Assembly (NCBI GenBank): GCA_011033025.1
Contig: WFMF01000375.1
Location: 111,415-175,414 of the forward strand
Length of the DNA stretch: 64,000 nt
Direction: 5' to 3'
Source: Beroe forskalii
Lineage: Eukaryota; Ctenophora; Nuda; Beroida; Beroidae
Part shown: positions 39,301 to 42,225 of the stretch, piece after piece
Layout of the letters: every line of letters begins with the position of its first letter
Numbering within the stretch: position 1 is the first letter of the stretch
Made by a program: the position numbers and the translations under genes
The notes under the pieces: model-generated
The model's database searches: none
Told to the model about the DNA's origin: nothing
What the model saw: the letters and a program-made list of their open reading frames with translations, nothing else

Positions 39301-39712
39301 GCCCTCAAGTCCGCACAGCTCTACCAGCAGCACATACAGGATCTTACAGGTATGGAGAATGGCGATATTATTAGGTACATTCTTTATTTGGTTTCATTTA
39401 AAGAAACTTTTTACAGAATCAAAATATCTGATGTATTTTTCGAATTATCAAAAAAGGGGTCAAGACTTTTGGCGCACCCTGTAGCTACTCAAGATGTCTA
39501 TTCAAAAGAGTCACGCTGGTTGCTATCAAGATTTTAGAATTAAGTACAGGTTGGCGCAAAAGCACCACATACTATCTGCCTCGAATCTGTATCTTGTCAC
39601 AGGTGAAGCAAGAAAAATGTCTATAATTCGGAGAGGAAAGGAAAACCTGAAGTTCATCAAGCTCTTCCACGGCTGGGGACCCTTCAGAGCCCGGAGTAAA
39701 AGTGCCAGCTAA
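110..39712 (+). CDS. FLII: Flightless-I homologue (LRR + six gelsolin repeats), 5' end outside window
   Basis: FLII binds actin and LRR partners and acts in actin remodelling and nuclear-receptor co-activation (family knowledge). Exons read: 110-166, 301-346, 20047-20102, 20853-20993, 21163-21319, 21518-21621, 21821-21922, 22068-22160, 22383-22485, 23163-23299, 23522-23624, 23840-23933, 24162-24300, 24513-24654, 24998-25146, 32173-32264, 34541-34641, 34845-34965, 35194-about 35296, about 35516-35739, 35890-36017, 36198-36329, 36503-36636, 38385-38509, 38865-38967, 39250-39349, 39603-39712 (TAA 39710-39712). Splice phases agree at all joins except the 3' part of exon 22383-22485 (one base too many) and the 35296/35516 join. 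About 1,000 residues are encoded, what is expected for the part of a 1,270-residue family member after the first LRRs. Landmarks: [39 protein letters not shown]-type motif [15 protein letters not shown], and the terminal FHGWGPF. Two introns host other genes. Confidence 0.93.
167..300 (+). other. Short FLII intron
   Basis: Starts gtaggt after ATTCCG and ends ttaattcag before the ACICKL exon. It separates two LRR exons at phase 0. Nothing else is seen in it. Confidence 0.7.
347..1045 (+). other. Start of the giant FLII intron, no feature recognised
   Basis: The intron opens with gtgagt at 347. The 700 bases before the first nested gene are AT-rich with no long open frame, repeat array or recognisable element. 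A promoter for the gene at 1046 should lie here if that gene is real, but I see no confident core element. Confidence 0.4.
1046..2004 (+). CDS. Predicted intronless Ser-rich protein inside FLII intron; frame changes midway
   Basis: Not recognised. From ATG 1046 a frame runs to 1621 ([16 protein letters not shown]...), rich in Ser, Pro and Arg, with a short internal repeat around [20 protein letters not shown]. The +1-related frame is open from 1402 to 2004 and reads as a polar Ser/Lys-rich tail ([20 protein letters not shown], then [20 protein letters not shown] near the end). The two frames overlap between about 1402 and 1621; the switch probably falls near 1480-1600. A one-base assembly error, a real frameshift or an unseen small intron could explain it; a 37-bp gt-ag candidate at 1546-1582 does not give the right frame. 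Local GC is clearly above the flanks, as in the two other nested genes. An antisense frame (1464-1904) is also open, so strand is inferred from composition. Confidence 0.4.
2005..3415. other. Intronic spacer between nested genes
   Basis: AT-rich sequence. An open stretch at 2662-2979 has no ATG at its start and no family resemblance, so it is not called. No repeat or RNA gene is seen. The promoter of the gene starting at 3416 should lie in the last part. Confidence 0.4.
3416..4378 (+). CDS. Single-pass membrane protein with seven 29-residue tandem repeats, nested in FLII intron
   Basis: 320 residues, intronless, ATG 3416. A hydrophobic segment at about residues 14-36 ([19 protein letters not shown]) gives one membrane span with a short N-terminal extracellular or lumenal end. 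From about residue 73 to 287 come seven units of 29 residues, consensus [20 protein letters not shown] followed by NGDVINRNA. The last two copies are diverged. Units are charged and Asp/Asn-rich; the DGDGTRD-like spacing hints at metal binding but does not match an EF-hand, so no function is claimed. The 3' end (coding LRMDSDQV and the stop) is tandemly duplicated just downstream, and AATAAA occurs at 4396-4401, 18 bases after the stop. No known family recognised. Confidence 0.65.
   Translation: MQIIIGDTVINNEVIIVFIVILIVLFLGCLYQVCLYQLYNPEATESKMELRRLARALKDKNDGMVLININKGAHVKDGVRTGDVDEKFSHLAENQGDVMNKNSHVNGDGTRYVDDKFSHLVENNGDAINRNAHVNRDGTRDLDGKYSHLSEKYEDVIIKNSHVKGDGTRDVDDKFSHLAENNGDVINRNAHVNRDGTRDMDDKFLHLAENRGDVTIKTSHVNGDGTRDMDDKFSHLAENHEDANFNKYFHSHVNKEGSCVDDKFIYHAGNHNASMCKVSAPPLEEGTFLKSPRESYASVRAHSFTRVPEKQLLRMDSDQV
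4358..4470 (+). repeat. Tandem duplication of the 3' end of the nested repeat gene
   Basis: A unit of about 55 bases beginning GATTCAGACCAGGTTTGAG, which holds the last codons and stop of the 3416-4378 gene, recurs once directly downstream and partly a third time. The duplicated unit carries AATAAA. Confidence 0.7.
4471..5055. other. Intronic spacer
   Basis: AT-rich sequence between the nested gene and the 22-bp minisatellite. Nothing recognised. Confidence 0.4.
5058..5592 (+). repeat. 22-bp minisatellite, about 24 copies
   Basis: Unit caccttgcagtctgactaat plus aa, repeated head-to-tail with two main variable positions (cagt/caat and taataa/caacaa). Edges fade near 5058 and 5592. It lies in the giant FLII intron. 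Confidence 0.95.
5593..9556. other. Intronic spacer, 4 kb, no gene supported
   Basis: AT-rich. An ATG-started frame at 6371-6628 (85 residues) and a GTG-started one at 9124-9447 lack membrane, signal or family features and are not called. A ctaccgttaa-type low-complexity background is present but no array or element ends are clear. Confidence 0.4.
9557..9599. repeat. Near-perfect GC-rich hairpin
   Basis: atttttgcgcgcgcatcaca followed within three bases by its reverse complement. It is a 20-base stem with almost no loop, alternating CG-rich in the middle, in an otherwise AT-rich region. Confidence 0.8.
9600..12904. other. Intronic spacer with two copies of the CRE-bearing dispersed repeat
   Basis: No gene is supported. 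The stretch contains a minus-strand copy of the dispersed repeat at about 10106-10157 and a diverged plus-strand copy at about 10795-10845. Remaining sequence shows no element ends I can define. Confidence 0.4.
10106..10157 (-). repeat. Dispersed CRE-containing repeat, minus copy
   Basis: Read on the minus strand it begins gtgacgtcattatcagggct and continues with tagactggtgaactggtgac, matching copies near 17089, 43693, 44202 and 56873. Confidence 0.65.
12905..15297 (+). repeat. 57-bp minisatellite, about 42 copies
   Basis: Unit begins actcacacccagacctaacc, continues cctgccaatcacttcattta and ends gcgttctgtccagctaa. Most copies are near identical (c/g at one site), with a few internal deletions and partial units near 13600, 14240 and 14680, indicating recent homogenisation. 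Contains cctaacccc, a telomere-like heptamer, once per unit. Entirely inside the giant FLII intron. Confidence 0.97.
15298..17770. other. Intronic spacer with one MITE and one dispersed repeat copy
   Basis: No gene supported. Contains a MITE-like element at 16395-16515 and a plus copy of the CRE-bearing repeat at about 17087-17132. A splice-acceptor-like ttacttgcag near 17415 could begin a 5' untranslated exon of the next gene, but this is speculative. Confidence 0.4.
16395..16515. mobile_element. MITE-like element, family A copy 1
   Basis: Shares ends and core with copies at 30311-30440 and 51651-51787: start agacccttgcctg, core ggatacatccctc then ggct, end atggacccgataggg. The ends are inverted repeats of each other. 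Confidence 0.7.
17771..19375 (+). CDS. Single-pass membrane protein with long Ser/Cys-rich tail, nested in FLII intron
   Basis: 534 residues, intronless, first ATG of the frame at 17771 (the frame is open from 17630 but has no earlier ATG). Residues 1-20 form a short acidic ectodomain ([20 protein letters not shown]), residues about 21-46 a membrane span ([20 protein letters not shown]), and the remainder a polar tail rich in Ser, Cys, Asn and Lys with CxxxC-like clusters ([18 protein letters not shown]) and an acidic patch near the C-terminus ([11 protein letters not shown]). GC is higher than flanks, codon use looks coding. Topology predicts a type III protein with a cytosolic tail of possible phosphorylation targets; that is inference. 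No family recognised. Confidence 0.75.
   Translation: MSGYEGDIVYGSSDPGPASSTVIAVFVVILVLAIGAFSISVLCYCFQCHVNFAPDFTRLLPSSNQDRTVSADGEAVVADGGAVMGNHVGHKGSDSKCDKQKKSSEDLIDFVDGDGTEVRYSVSCCNSGCSKADKTISVTVETPAQASEDPKRCRSASPVLQKNSRELDSLSNALYRSKSDPVSLKSGNRMPSCDRVPSPASPSQSSTRHKASNPPSPTPSSCDEKNSKSSCCTGRLNFTLDPLSFFVQNRRSSRVPLKLSISRDLRGHEKLSDKNCSVSVKSSENCLVSENDGDKCSGNNSENCCSPVNCGHGCKPTLIISPTFSTRGCSSGGCCIPSGISADSYKSHTTYRTKPASQSNCEKSPRGKSECSNSREFTTSKEYDEVCRTWRDSTSSEQKLPNHTVVEIHNAGRSDAERPAGCPASESGPSDSGKVVRRNESGLKKRAESEPSIDYCAVVGDTLDDLERHIAIEDSTTSPSDEDYFSTHSDFSLDSRRLSQRRSRFFSLNSLTNHIGFLADSKKSSEFLLKKTSP
19376..20046. other. End of the giant FLII intron
   Basis: AT-rich, no gene. Ends with ttcctttcag at 20046, the acceptor for the [10 protein letters not shown] exon. 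An aataaa near 19660 could serve the nested gene's 3' end. Confidence 0.5.
20371..20561. mobile_element. Foldback MITE with 78-bp inverted repeats
   Basis: Arms 20371-20448 and 20484-20561 are near-perfect reverse complements (tgatgagtaattgatttatt at the left end), around a 35-base centre gagacctgaagatgtcgtag. A related, diverged single-arm copy lies at about 32572-32660. The element sits in an FLII LRR intron. taaaggactaag occurs on both flanks at some distance. Confidence 0.85.
21163..22160 (+). CDS. FLII: FLII exons for the LRR-gelsolin linker
   Basis: Exons 21163-21319, 21518-21621, 21821-21922 and 22068-22160 join in frame. They give [17 protein letters not shown], then a charged coiled segment ([20 protein letters not shown]), an acidic/Ser patch ([20 protein letters not shown]) and [20 protein letters not shown], which matches the family VRRWDQGLEKPRLDYSEF segment just before gelsolin repeat 1. 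Confidence 0.9.
22311..22342 (+). repeat. Duplicated acceptor and exon start of FLII exon 22383
   Basis: tcaggaggaaggtttgttta followed by tctggcgtattg occurs at 22311-22342 and again, intact, at 22379-22410, where it forms the acceptor and first 28 bases of the real exon. The upstream copy runs out of frame into non-coding sequence. Confidence 0.85.
22383..23933 (+). CDS. FLII: FLII exons for gelsolin repeat 1
   Basis: Exons 22383-22485, 23163-23299, 23522-23624 and 23840-23933. The first begins [16 protein letters not shown] and ends in a different frame with [17 protein letters not shown], so it holds one base more than the phases allow; an assembly error or a real frameshift near 22430. 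Then [54 protein letters not shown] and [20 protein letters not shown] follow the human order and spacing. These are the actin/calcium-binding-fold core elements of the first gelsolin-like domain. Confidence 0.88.
24162..24654 (+). CDS. FLII: FLII exons for gelsolin repeat 2
   Basis: Exons 24162-24300 and 24513-24654. They read [40 protein letters not shown] and [20 protein letters not shown], ending SPKLYE, which aligns with the family PQPKLYKV join. The donor after GAG is gttttc, and this junction has been amplified into a minisatellite immediately downstream. Confidence 0.9.
24639..24790 (+). repeat. 30-bp repeat carrying the exon end and splice donor
   Basis: Five head-to-tail units of cccccaaactatacgaggtt plus ttctagttgt. 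The first unit spans the last bases of exon 24513-24654 and its donor; later copies repeat exon end, donor and an in-frame TAG. The last two copies have gaga instead of gagg before tttt, losing the GT. Confidence 0.93.
24998..32264 (+). CDS. FLII: FLII exons for gelsolin repeat 3, split by a 7-kb intron
   Basis: Exon 24998-25146 reads [20 protein letters not shown] and [19 protein letters not shown]. Exon 32173-32264 continues [20 protein letters not shown] up to NTSFEG. Phases 2 and 1 match. The intron holds a foldback element, an antisense methyltransferase gene and several MITE-like elements. A short copy of the second exon's end and donor (ttcgagggtgggt) recurs 21 bases downstream at 32279. 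Confidence 0.9.
25252..25757. mobile_element. Foldback element built of degenerate GCCAGTATCGC repeats
   Basis: The left arm (25252-25480) is a run of gccagtatcgcgccagtagc variants, the right arm (25600-25757) carries the same in inverted orientation (gatactggcgcgataacgg). The outer ends, ctgagcaatccatctga and the complement of ggcctagacggatcgctcaa, are inverted repeats. A solo end of the same family lies at 38997-39070 in another FLII intron. Confidence 0.75.
25758..26516. other. Intronic spacer downstream of the antisense gene
   Basis: AT-rich, no gene or array seen. It should hold the 3' untranslated region of the minus-strand methyltransferase gene. Confidence 0.4.
26517..27620 (-). CDS. 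FkbM/METTL24-like membrane-anchored methyltransferase, antisense in FLII intron
   Basis: 367 residues, intronless, ATG at 27618-27620. Residues about 9-27 ([20 protein letters not shown]) form a type II membrane anchor. Residues about 32-88 are seven copies of an octapeptide [16 protein letters not shown], a coding 24-bp minisatellite. The rest is a SAM-dependent methyltransferase of the FkbM/METTL24 type: [20 protein letters not shown] and [20 protein letters not shown] (glycine-poor motif I region and acidic end of strand 2), then [18 protein letters not shown] (the FD-x-EGxE motif typical of FkbM) and ELQLGFEYH-type [10 protein letters not shown]. It probably acts in the secretory pathway; substrate unknown. 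Nesting plus lack of introns is compatible with retroposition, but no poly(A) tract or target duplication is evident. Confidence 0.85.
   Translation of the reverse strand: MRNVMLNVRGIAFLAGILLLLGIVLFNSYRNAQQMPNQYAQQMPNHHAQQMPNQYAQQMPNQYAQQIPNQYAQQIPNQYAQRMPHSLQPALSDYHSTLCRLDAERLKVWEGLDLEGKSPEELEMLLHKLMTEPFSSICQVAKRIGGYYYERIQCVRHTEGYKFVCMDDILQDLAEGKCLIYSFGINKDWSFEDVMDSIGCTVFAFDPTVDYPEHRGKRITFQRIGLTAITNEEKKLFSLSDILQANGHTNSKISYLKFDIEGHEIKGLGAWHASGAIKNVQQLGFEYHLKTPEKAATMLKGIRDITVDGDFRLIVHDINGVYGKCLDKRKSLYFEFSEVVFKKVNKTQSCHEGILSSYEKIEGAAAT
27378..27540 (-). repeat. Coding 24-bp minisatellite in the methyltransferase stalk
   Basis: Seven units of tactgattgggcatctgttg plus agcg (plus strand) encode AQQMPNQY between the membrane anchor and the catalytic domain; length probably varies between alleles. 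Confidence 0.92.
27621..28491. other. Intronic spacer upstream of the antisense gene
   Basis: No gene. A possible acceptor (minus strand gaaatcag, just before ATG at about 27630) would allow a 5' untranslated exon. Otherwise AT-rich sequence without recognised elements. Confidence 0.4.
28492..29195. mobile_element. MITE-like element with 16-bp inverted ends
   Basis: Ends catgcatggcggaagc and its exact reverse complement gcttccgccatgcatg enclose 0.7 kb of AT-rich non-coding sequence. Subterminal regions also share gggggcc. No transposase frame. Confidence 0.6.
29196..30310. other. Intronic spacer
   Basis: AT-rich, no gene. Holds a small inverted repeat (gtggtttgtagat at about 29984 and its complement at about 30029). 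Confidence 0.4.
30311..30440. mobile_element. MITE-like element, family A copy 2
   Basis: Best preserved copy: tagacacttgcctgatcggg at the left, atggacccgataggcgcg then tgtcta at the right, with an internal hairpin ctcgccctacgggctcgggc. Copies also at 16395 and 51651. Confidence 0.75.
30722..31220. mobile_element. TTAA-flanked non-autonomous DNA element
   Basis: TTAA then aggcccc at the left (30722) and ggggcct then TTAA at the right (to 31220). TTAA target duplication with short inverted ends is typical of piggyBac-like elements; the 0.5-kb body has no transposase frame. Assignment to piggyBac is inference. Confidence 0.5.
31248..31617. mobile_element. MITE-like element with ggcc...ttaacc inverted ends
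   Basis: Left ctggcctttttttttttaac with gacaaaaaatcg, right cgtttttgtccttaagggcc then ggttaaataaaggcc: inverted repeats of about 35 bases with mismatches. An extra internal copy of the end motif lies near 31510-31555. Confidence 0.55.
31670..31985 (+). repeat. G-rich microsatellite and degenerate 20-bp repeat
   Basis: 31670-31765 is a gggt/ggtag/gaatg simple repeat. It passes into a degenerate series built on gtcctgttgaatgtgggtct to about 31985. Confidence 0.7.
32700..34461 (+). mobile_element. Three head-to-tail Helitron-like non-autonomous units
   Basis: Three Helitron-type 3' ends are seen: hairpin gcaggccctacgggcctgc then CTAG|T (CTAG 33000-33003), gcccactgggcctg then CTAG|T (33760-33763), and aaggcccaacgggccttt then CTAG|T (34457-34460). 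Just before the first two, gcgaacgagg..cgccgagtgag is shared; just after them, cacgtgaataatgtttgt and cgtacacaattaaatttga are shared, giving units of about 760 and 700 bp. The first unit after CTAG begins TC as Helitrons do. The start of the leftmost unit is not defined. No Rep/helicase frame. Confidence 0.6.
34541..34965 (+). CDS. FLII: FLII exons between gelsolin repeats 3 and 4
   Basis: Exon 34541-34641 reads [20 protein letters not shown] then [13 protein letters not shown], matching the family [20 protein letters not shown]. Exon 34845-34965 reads [20 protein letters not shown] and [11 protein letters not shown], the linker before repeat 4. Confidence 0.92.
35194..36017 (+). CDS. FLII: FLII exons for gelsolin repeat 4; one join unresolved
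   Basis: Exon 35194 onward reads [20 protein letters not shown] and TENCYIFLC, as in the family. Exon about 35516-35739 contains [20 protein letters not shown], a Lys/Glu-rich low-complexity stretch with a GAG microsatellite, then [19 protein letters not shown]. No GT donor after FLC gives the right phase except a weak at|gttc at 35296 joined to 35521, so the join, and the replacement of the family RYWVP segment by a new [10 protein letters not shown] segment, are uncertain. Exon 35890-36017 reads [20 protein letters not shown] and [20 protein letters not shown]. Confidence 0.82.
36198..38509 (+). CDS. FLII: FLII exons for gelsolin repeat 5
   Basis: Exons 36198-36329, 36503-36636 and 38385-38509. 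They read [40 protein letters not shown] with [11 protein letters not shown], and [20 protein letters not shown] with [16 protein letters not shown], all family landmarks. The 1.7-kb intron between the last two carries a long foldback MITE and the hairpin array. Confidence 0.93.
36757..37020. mobile_element. Foldback MITE with 111-bp inverted repeats
   Basis: Arms 36757-36867 and 36910-37020 are near-exact reverse complements, starting ttttttccaaaaaccaaaat. The loop is 42 bases. Lies in the FLII intron 36637-38384. Confidence 0.9.
37021..37929. other. Intronic non-coding sequence beside the hairpin array
   Basis: AT-rich, with ta-rich simple sequence around 37680-37730 and repeated tgacgtcataa motifs near 37145 and 37520. 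It may be the body of the same element as the hairpin array, but no left end is defined. Confidence 0.4.
37930..38329. repeat. Array of seven C(TTCG)G-capped hairpins between inverted repeats
   Basis: Hairpins start at about 38006, 38064, 38102, 38142, 38178, 38219 and 38254. Two types alternate: gctcgggccttcggcccgag plus c, and a longer gctcaccctcggccccttcg with its complement. Each stem closes on a cTTCGg loop. Unit period is about 76 bp. The array is flanked by gggggctggcaagc (37938-37951) and its inverse gcttgccagccccc (38307-38320), extending with mismatches to tatag on both sides. GC is far above the surroundings. The flanks and CTGA|T at the right end would fit a mobile element, possibly Helitron-like; this is inference. 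Confidence 0.9.
38865..39712 (+). CDS. FLII: FLII exons for gelsolin repeat 6 and C-terminus
   Basis: Exon 38865-38967 reads [20 protein letters not shown] then [13 protein letters not shown], almost identical to human. Exon 39250-39349 reads [20 protein letters not shown]. Exon 39603-39712 ends [18 protein letters not shown] and TAA, matching the conserved FHGWSAF terminus. Confidence 0.95.
38997..39070 (+). mobile_element. Solo end of the GCCAGTATC foldback family
   Basis: tgagcgatccgtctaggcca then gtatcacgcc and further gccagtag/gccagtat units, matching the ends of the 25252-25757 element. Confidence 0.7.
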
Positions 39713-40448
39713 ACCCATCCATCTGTAAAGTTTTATTGATAAAGCACGGATCAAAGCACGGAGGTAACATCTCTATTGACACATAGACACACGGATCGCG
39801 AGTGGTAAAGCTAAATCCTGTAGTAGGTGGTAAAATACTCAAATAGTGAGTGACTATAAATATTCGGGGTTCGCGCGCGCGAGTACATGATATCGGAAAA
39901 AGGGACTCTGAGCCTCGATGAAACGCGGTACAGGAACAATGAACATCGCTGTACAGGAACATCGCTGTTAAAAACGGAACACTTGCGAGCTACATAGTGC
40001 GCTGTTGTAAATGTTGCTATGCAAGCCTTCATGACGATGATGCCTTTTCGGCTCAATCTCCCTCAAAAGTGAGGTACCATAAACCATTAACCATTATCGC
40101 CATGGGTTAATTGAGGGCCTTACTGTTATCCAGGGTAACATTATGTTGTATTGGGATCTTATAGCTGCTGATGAGAAATTCCCGTTCTTTTCTTTTCAAG
40201 AGCTTTCTGTATTGTCCCCAAATTACATTACCTCCAAAGCTTTGGTACCACAATACGAACAATAGTACCGGGTGGTACACGCTCCGAAGGGAGTAAGGGA
40301 CTATTTCGCTAGAAACGGAACAATACAGACAATACAGAGAAGAAAACAATCGTTCAAAAGAAGGGTACGAGGTGCCCTATCTCAATTCCTTATCCTTACA
40401 ACTTGCTACAACTGATAACTTTTCGCCGAGTAATATACCGGTATTATC
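39713..40448. other. FLII-downstream intergenic sequence
   Basis: Should contain the FLII 3' untranslated region and the promoter of the small secreted-peptide gene. No canonical AATAAA is evident close to the FLII stop. No other feature seen. Confidence 0.4.
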
Positions 40449-40670
40449 ATGCGATTCCAAATCCTTGTCTTGCTTTCGTTGGTCATGGTTTCCTTATGTC
40501 ACGTTCCAGTTGGAAGGAGACAGCAGAAAAGGGCAGCTGAGCTTGTTGCCGTTGAACAAGGTGTAGAGGAAGCTGAAGATAGTCTCAATTTCCCGTATGA
40601 ATTGGAAGGCGCGGAGGAGATTGAAGATGCGATAATGATGGAGAAGATGGTCAGGAAAACGAAGAAGTAG
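40449..40670 (+). CDS. Small secreted peptide precursor, acidic middle and basic ends
   Basis: 73 residues, ATG 40449. Residues 1-18 (MRFQILVLLSLVMVSLCH) are a clear signal peptide. The mature region begins VPVGRRQQKRAAELVAVEQG, with two dibasic-type sites (RR, KR) that prohormone convertases could cut, followed by an acidic stretch (EEAEDSLNFPYELEGAEEIE) and a basic tail MVRKTKK. There are no cysteines. A secreted neuropeptide-like or antimicrobial precursor is possible, but nothing identifies it. Single exon; upstream exons cannot be excluded. Confidence 0.55.
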   Translation: MRFQILVLLSLVMVSLCHVPVGRRQQKRAAELVAVEQGVEEAEDSLNFPYELEGAEEIEDAIMMEKMVRKTKK

Positions 40671-41195
40671 AACTGCTACAAAGCTGCAACAAACTGAGTG
40701 TTAGATGCCAGTAATTTACTAGTTAACTAGAACTGTTCTTCTAGTCATAATAACAGTGTAGTGTGTTCTTTGTAGTAGCGTGCTTAACCAGTTTGTAGCT
40801 TTGTAGGATCGTATTTTAGTTTTATTGGACCAGAATCTGTAGAATTAGATTGATGACTAAAAAATTGATTTGCCTGGATCACCGATCAAGTTCATTGATT
40901 GTAATTGTACACGTGTTAGTACATGTGTCGCGGTATGTACCGACTACTGTAGCCAGCAGGTGTACTTTACGGTCGGCGCGAACACCGAATATTTGAACTC
41001 AACACTCATTATTTACCACTCGCGATCCAAGTGTCTATAGACCTATAAGTGCCGATTTTATTTTCTTACCAACTTTTATCATTTCTTGACTCTTGTCATG
41101 TTAAGACAATTGCCTCGGTGAAGTCACTTTGGGCATATTTGGAGGCCATTAAAGGGATCCATGCGATTTCATGTGAAGCTTTCTGACGCCTGATG
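40671..41195. other. Intergenic spacer
   Basis: 3' flank of the small peptide gene. No element or gene seen. Confidence 0.4.
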
Positions 41196-41352
41196 CAGGT
41201 GTCGCCACCTCGAGAAACGAGAATTCTTCTGAAATTTCCGATCGCGCGGCGCCATGTACGTAGGTGAATATACTGTTAAATCAGTATCACACGCGTACAA
41301 ATTGTGGTTTCGTGGAAATTTCAGACACCGATCTCAGAGGTGGCGACACCTC
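41196..41352. mobile_element. MITE-like element with aggtgtcgccacctc ends
   Basis: Left aggtgtcgccacctcgaga and right tctcagaggtggcgacacct are inverted repeats; inner gaaatttcc/ggaaatttc extends the pairing. About 157 bp, no frame. Confidence 0.7.
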
Positions 41353-42225
41353 AGTAATACAGCCTCCTCGTTTGAATCAGGAGAGAACTAAACATCACCG
41401 AGTCAGCAGCTATCCAATAACTTGGTTCTGCCCTGACAAGGGGGATTTTTTCAAAAAAAAACTGCGTTTTGTATGTACTTGTAACTCTGACGTAAAAGAA
41501 CGTTATTATTTTTTTTTTAATTTTGGGGCTGCTTGATCTGCATGTTGCATTACTTAGAAATATGCTAATCAATGAACCGTTTTACGTTTTGAAAAAAATG
41601 AACAGGAATGCCATCTTGCATTTTCCTGTAATTAAACTTACTGTAAATTTTGAACGCTTTAAAATTGTAATATTCTTTTAAATAATTTGAACATTATTCA
41701 ACTATACGGTTGTCTTGGGGCTTATAGAACTTCATGATGGATGAACAAGATTTAAAAATGATAATTTCAATCACACCTTTTTTCCCACTACTCCAAAGAC
41801 ACTGAAACTACGGATTAAATATTCAAAAAAGAAAATGCATCTAAAACGCACTAATGCACAACAAAACTTAATACATACAGTGTAAAATATAACGAACAGT
41901 CTGTCACCAAAAATATGAATATTTAGAGTGAGAATTTCATCTGATGATATCGTCACACTAACATAGACTCATAATTTTCGGATCTACAACCGATCACATC
42001 GATTCAGTTTAGGAAATTACCGTTTCCGTTATTCCTTTATTCTATTACTGTCAAAAACTAGTCAGCTATAGTTGTGAAAGATCACGATTGAGAAGTACTG
42101 TTGTAGTGTCCAAAATAATCACGAAAGTGTGATTCTGCTAAATTTTATCCGTTTTTGGGACACTTTGGGTACGATCTCTCTTCCCTTCCCTCTCTTTCTG
42201 TTTCTAGGTTCCCATGTAAGGTACT
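41353..42225. other. Intergenic spacer, 3' flank of SOD-B
   Basis: AT-rich, no gene seen. Should include the 3' untranslated region of the minus-strand SOD-B gene near 42000-42225. Confidence 0.4.
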
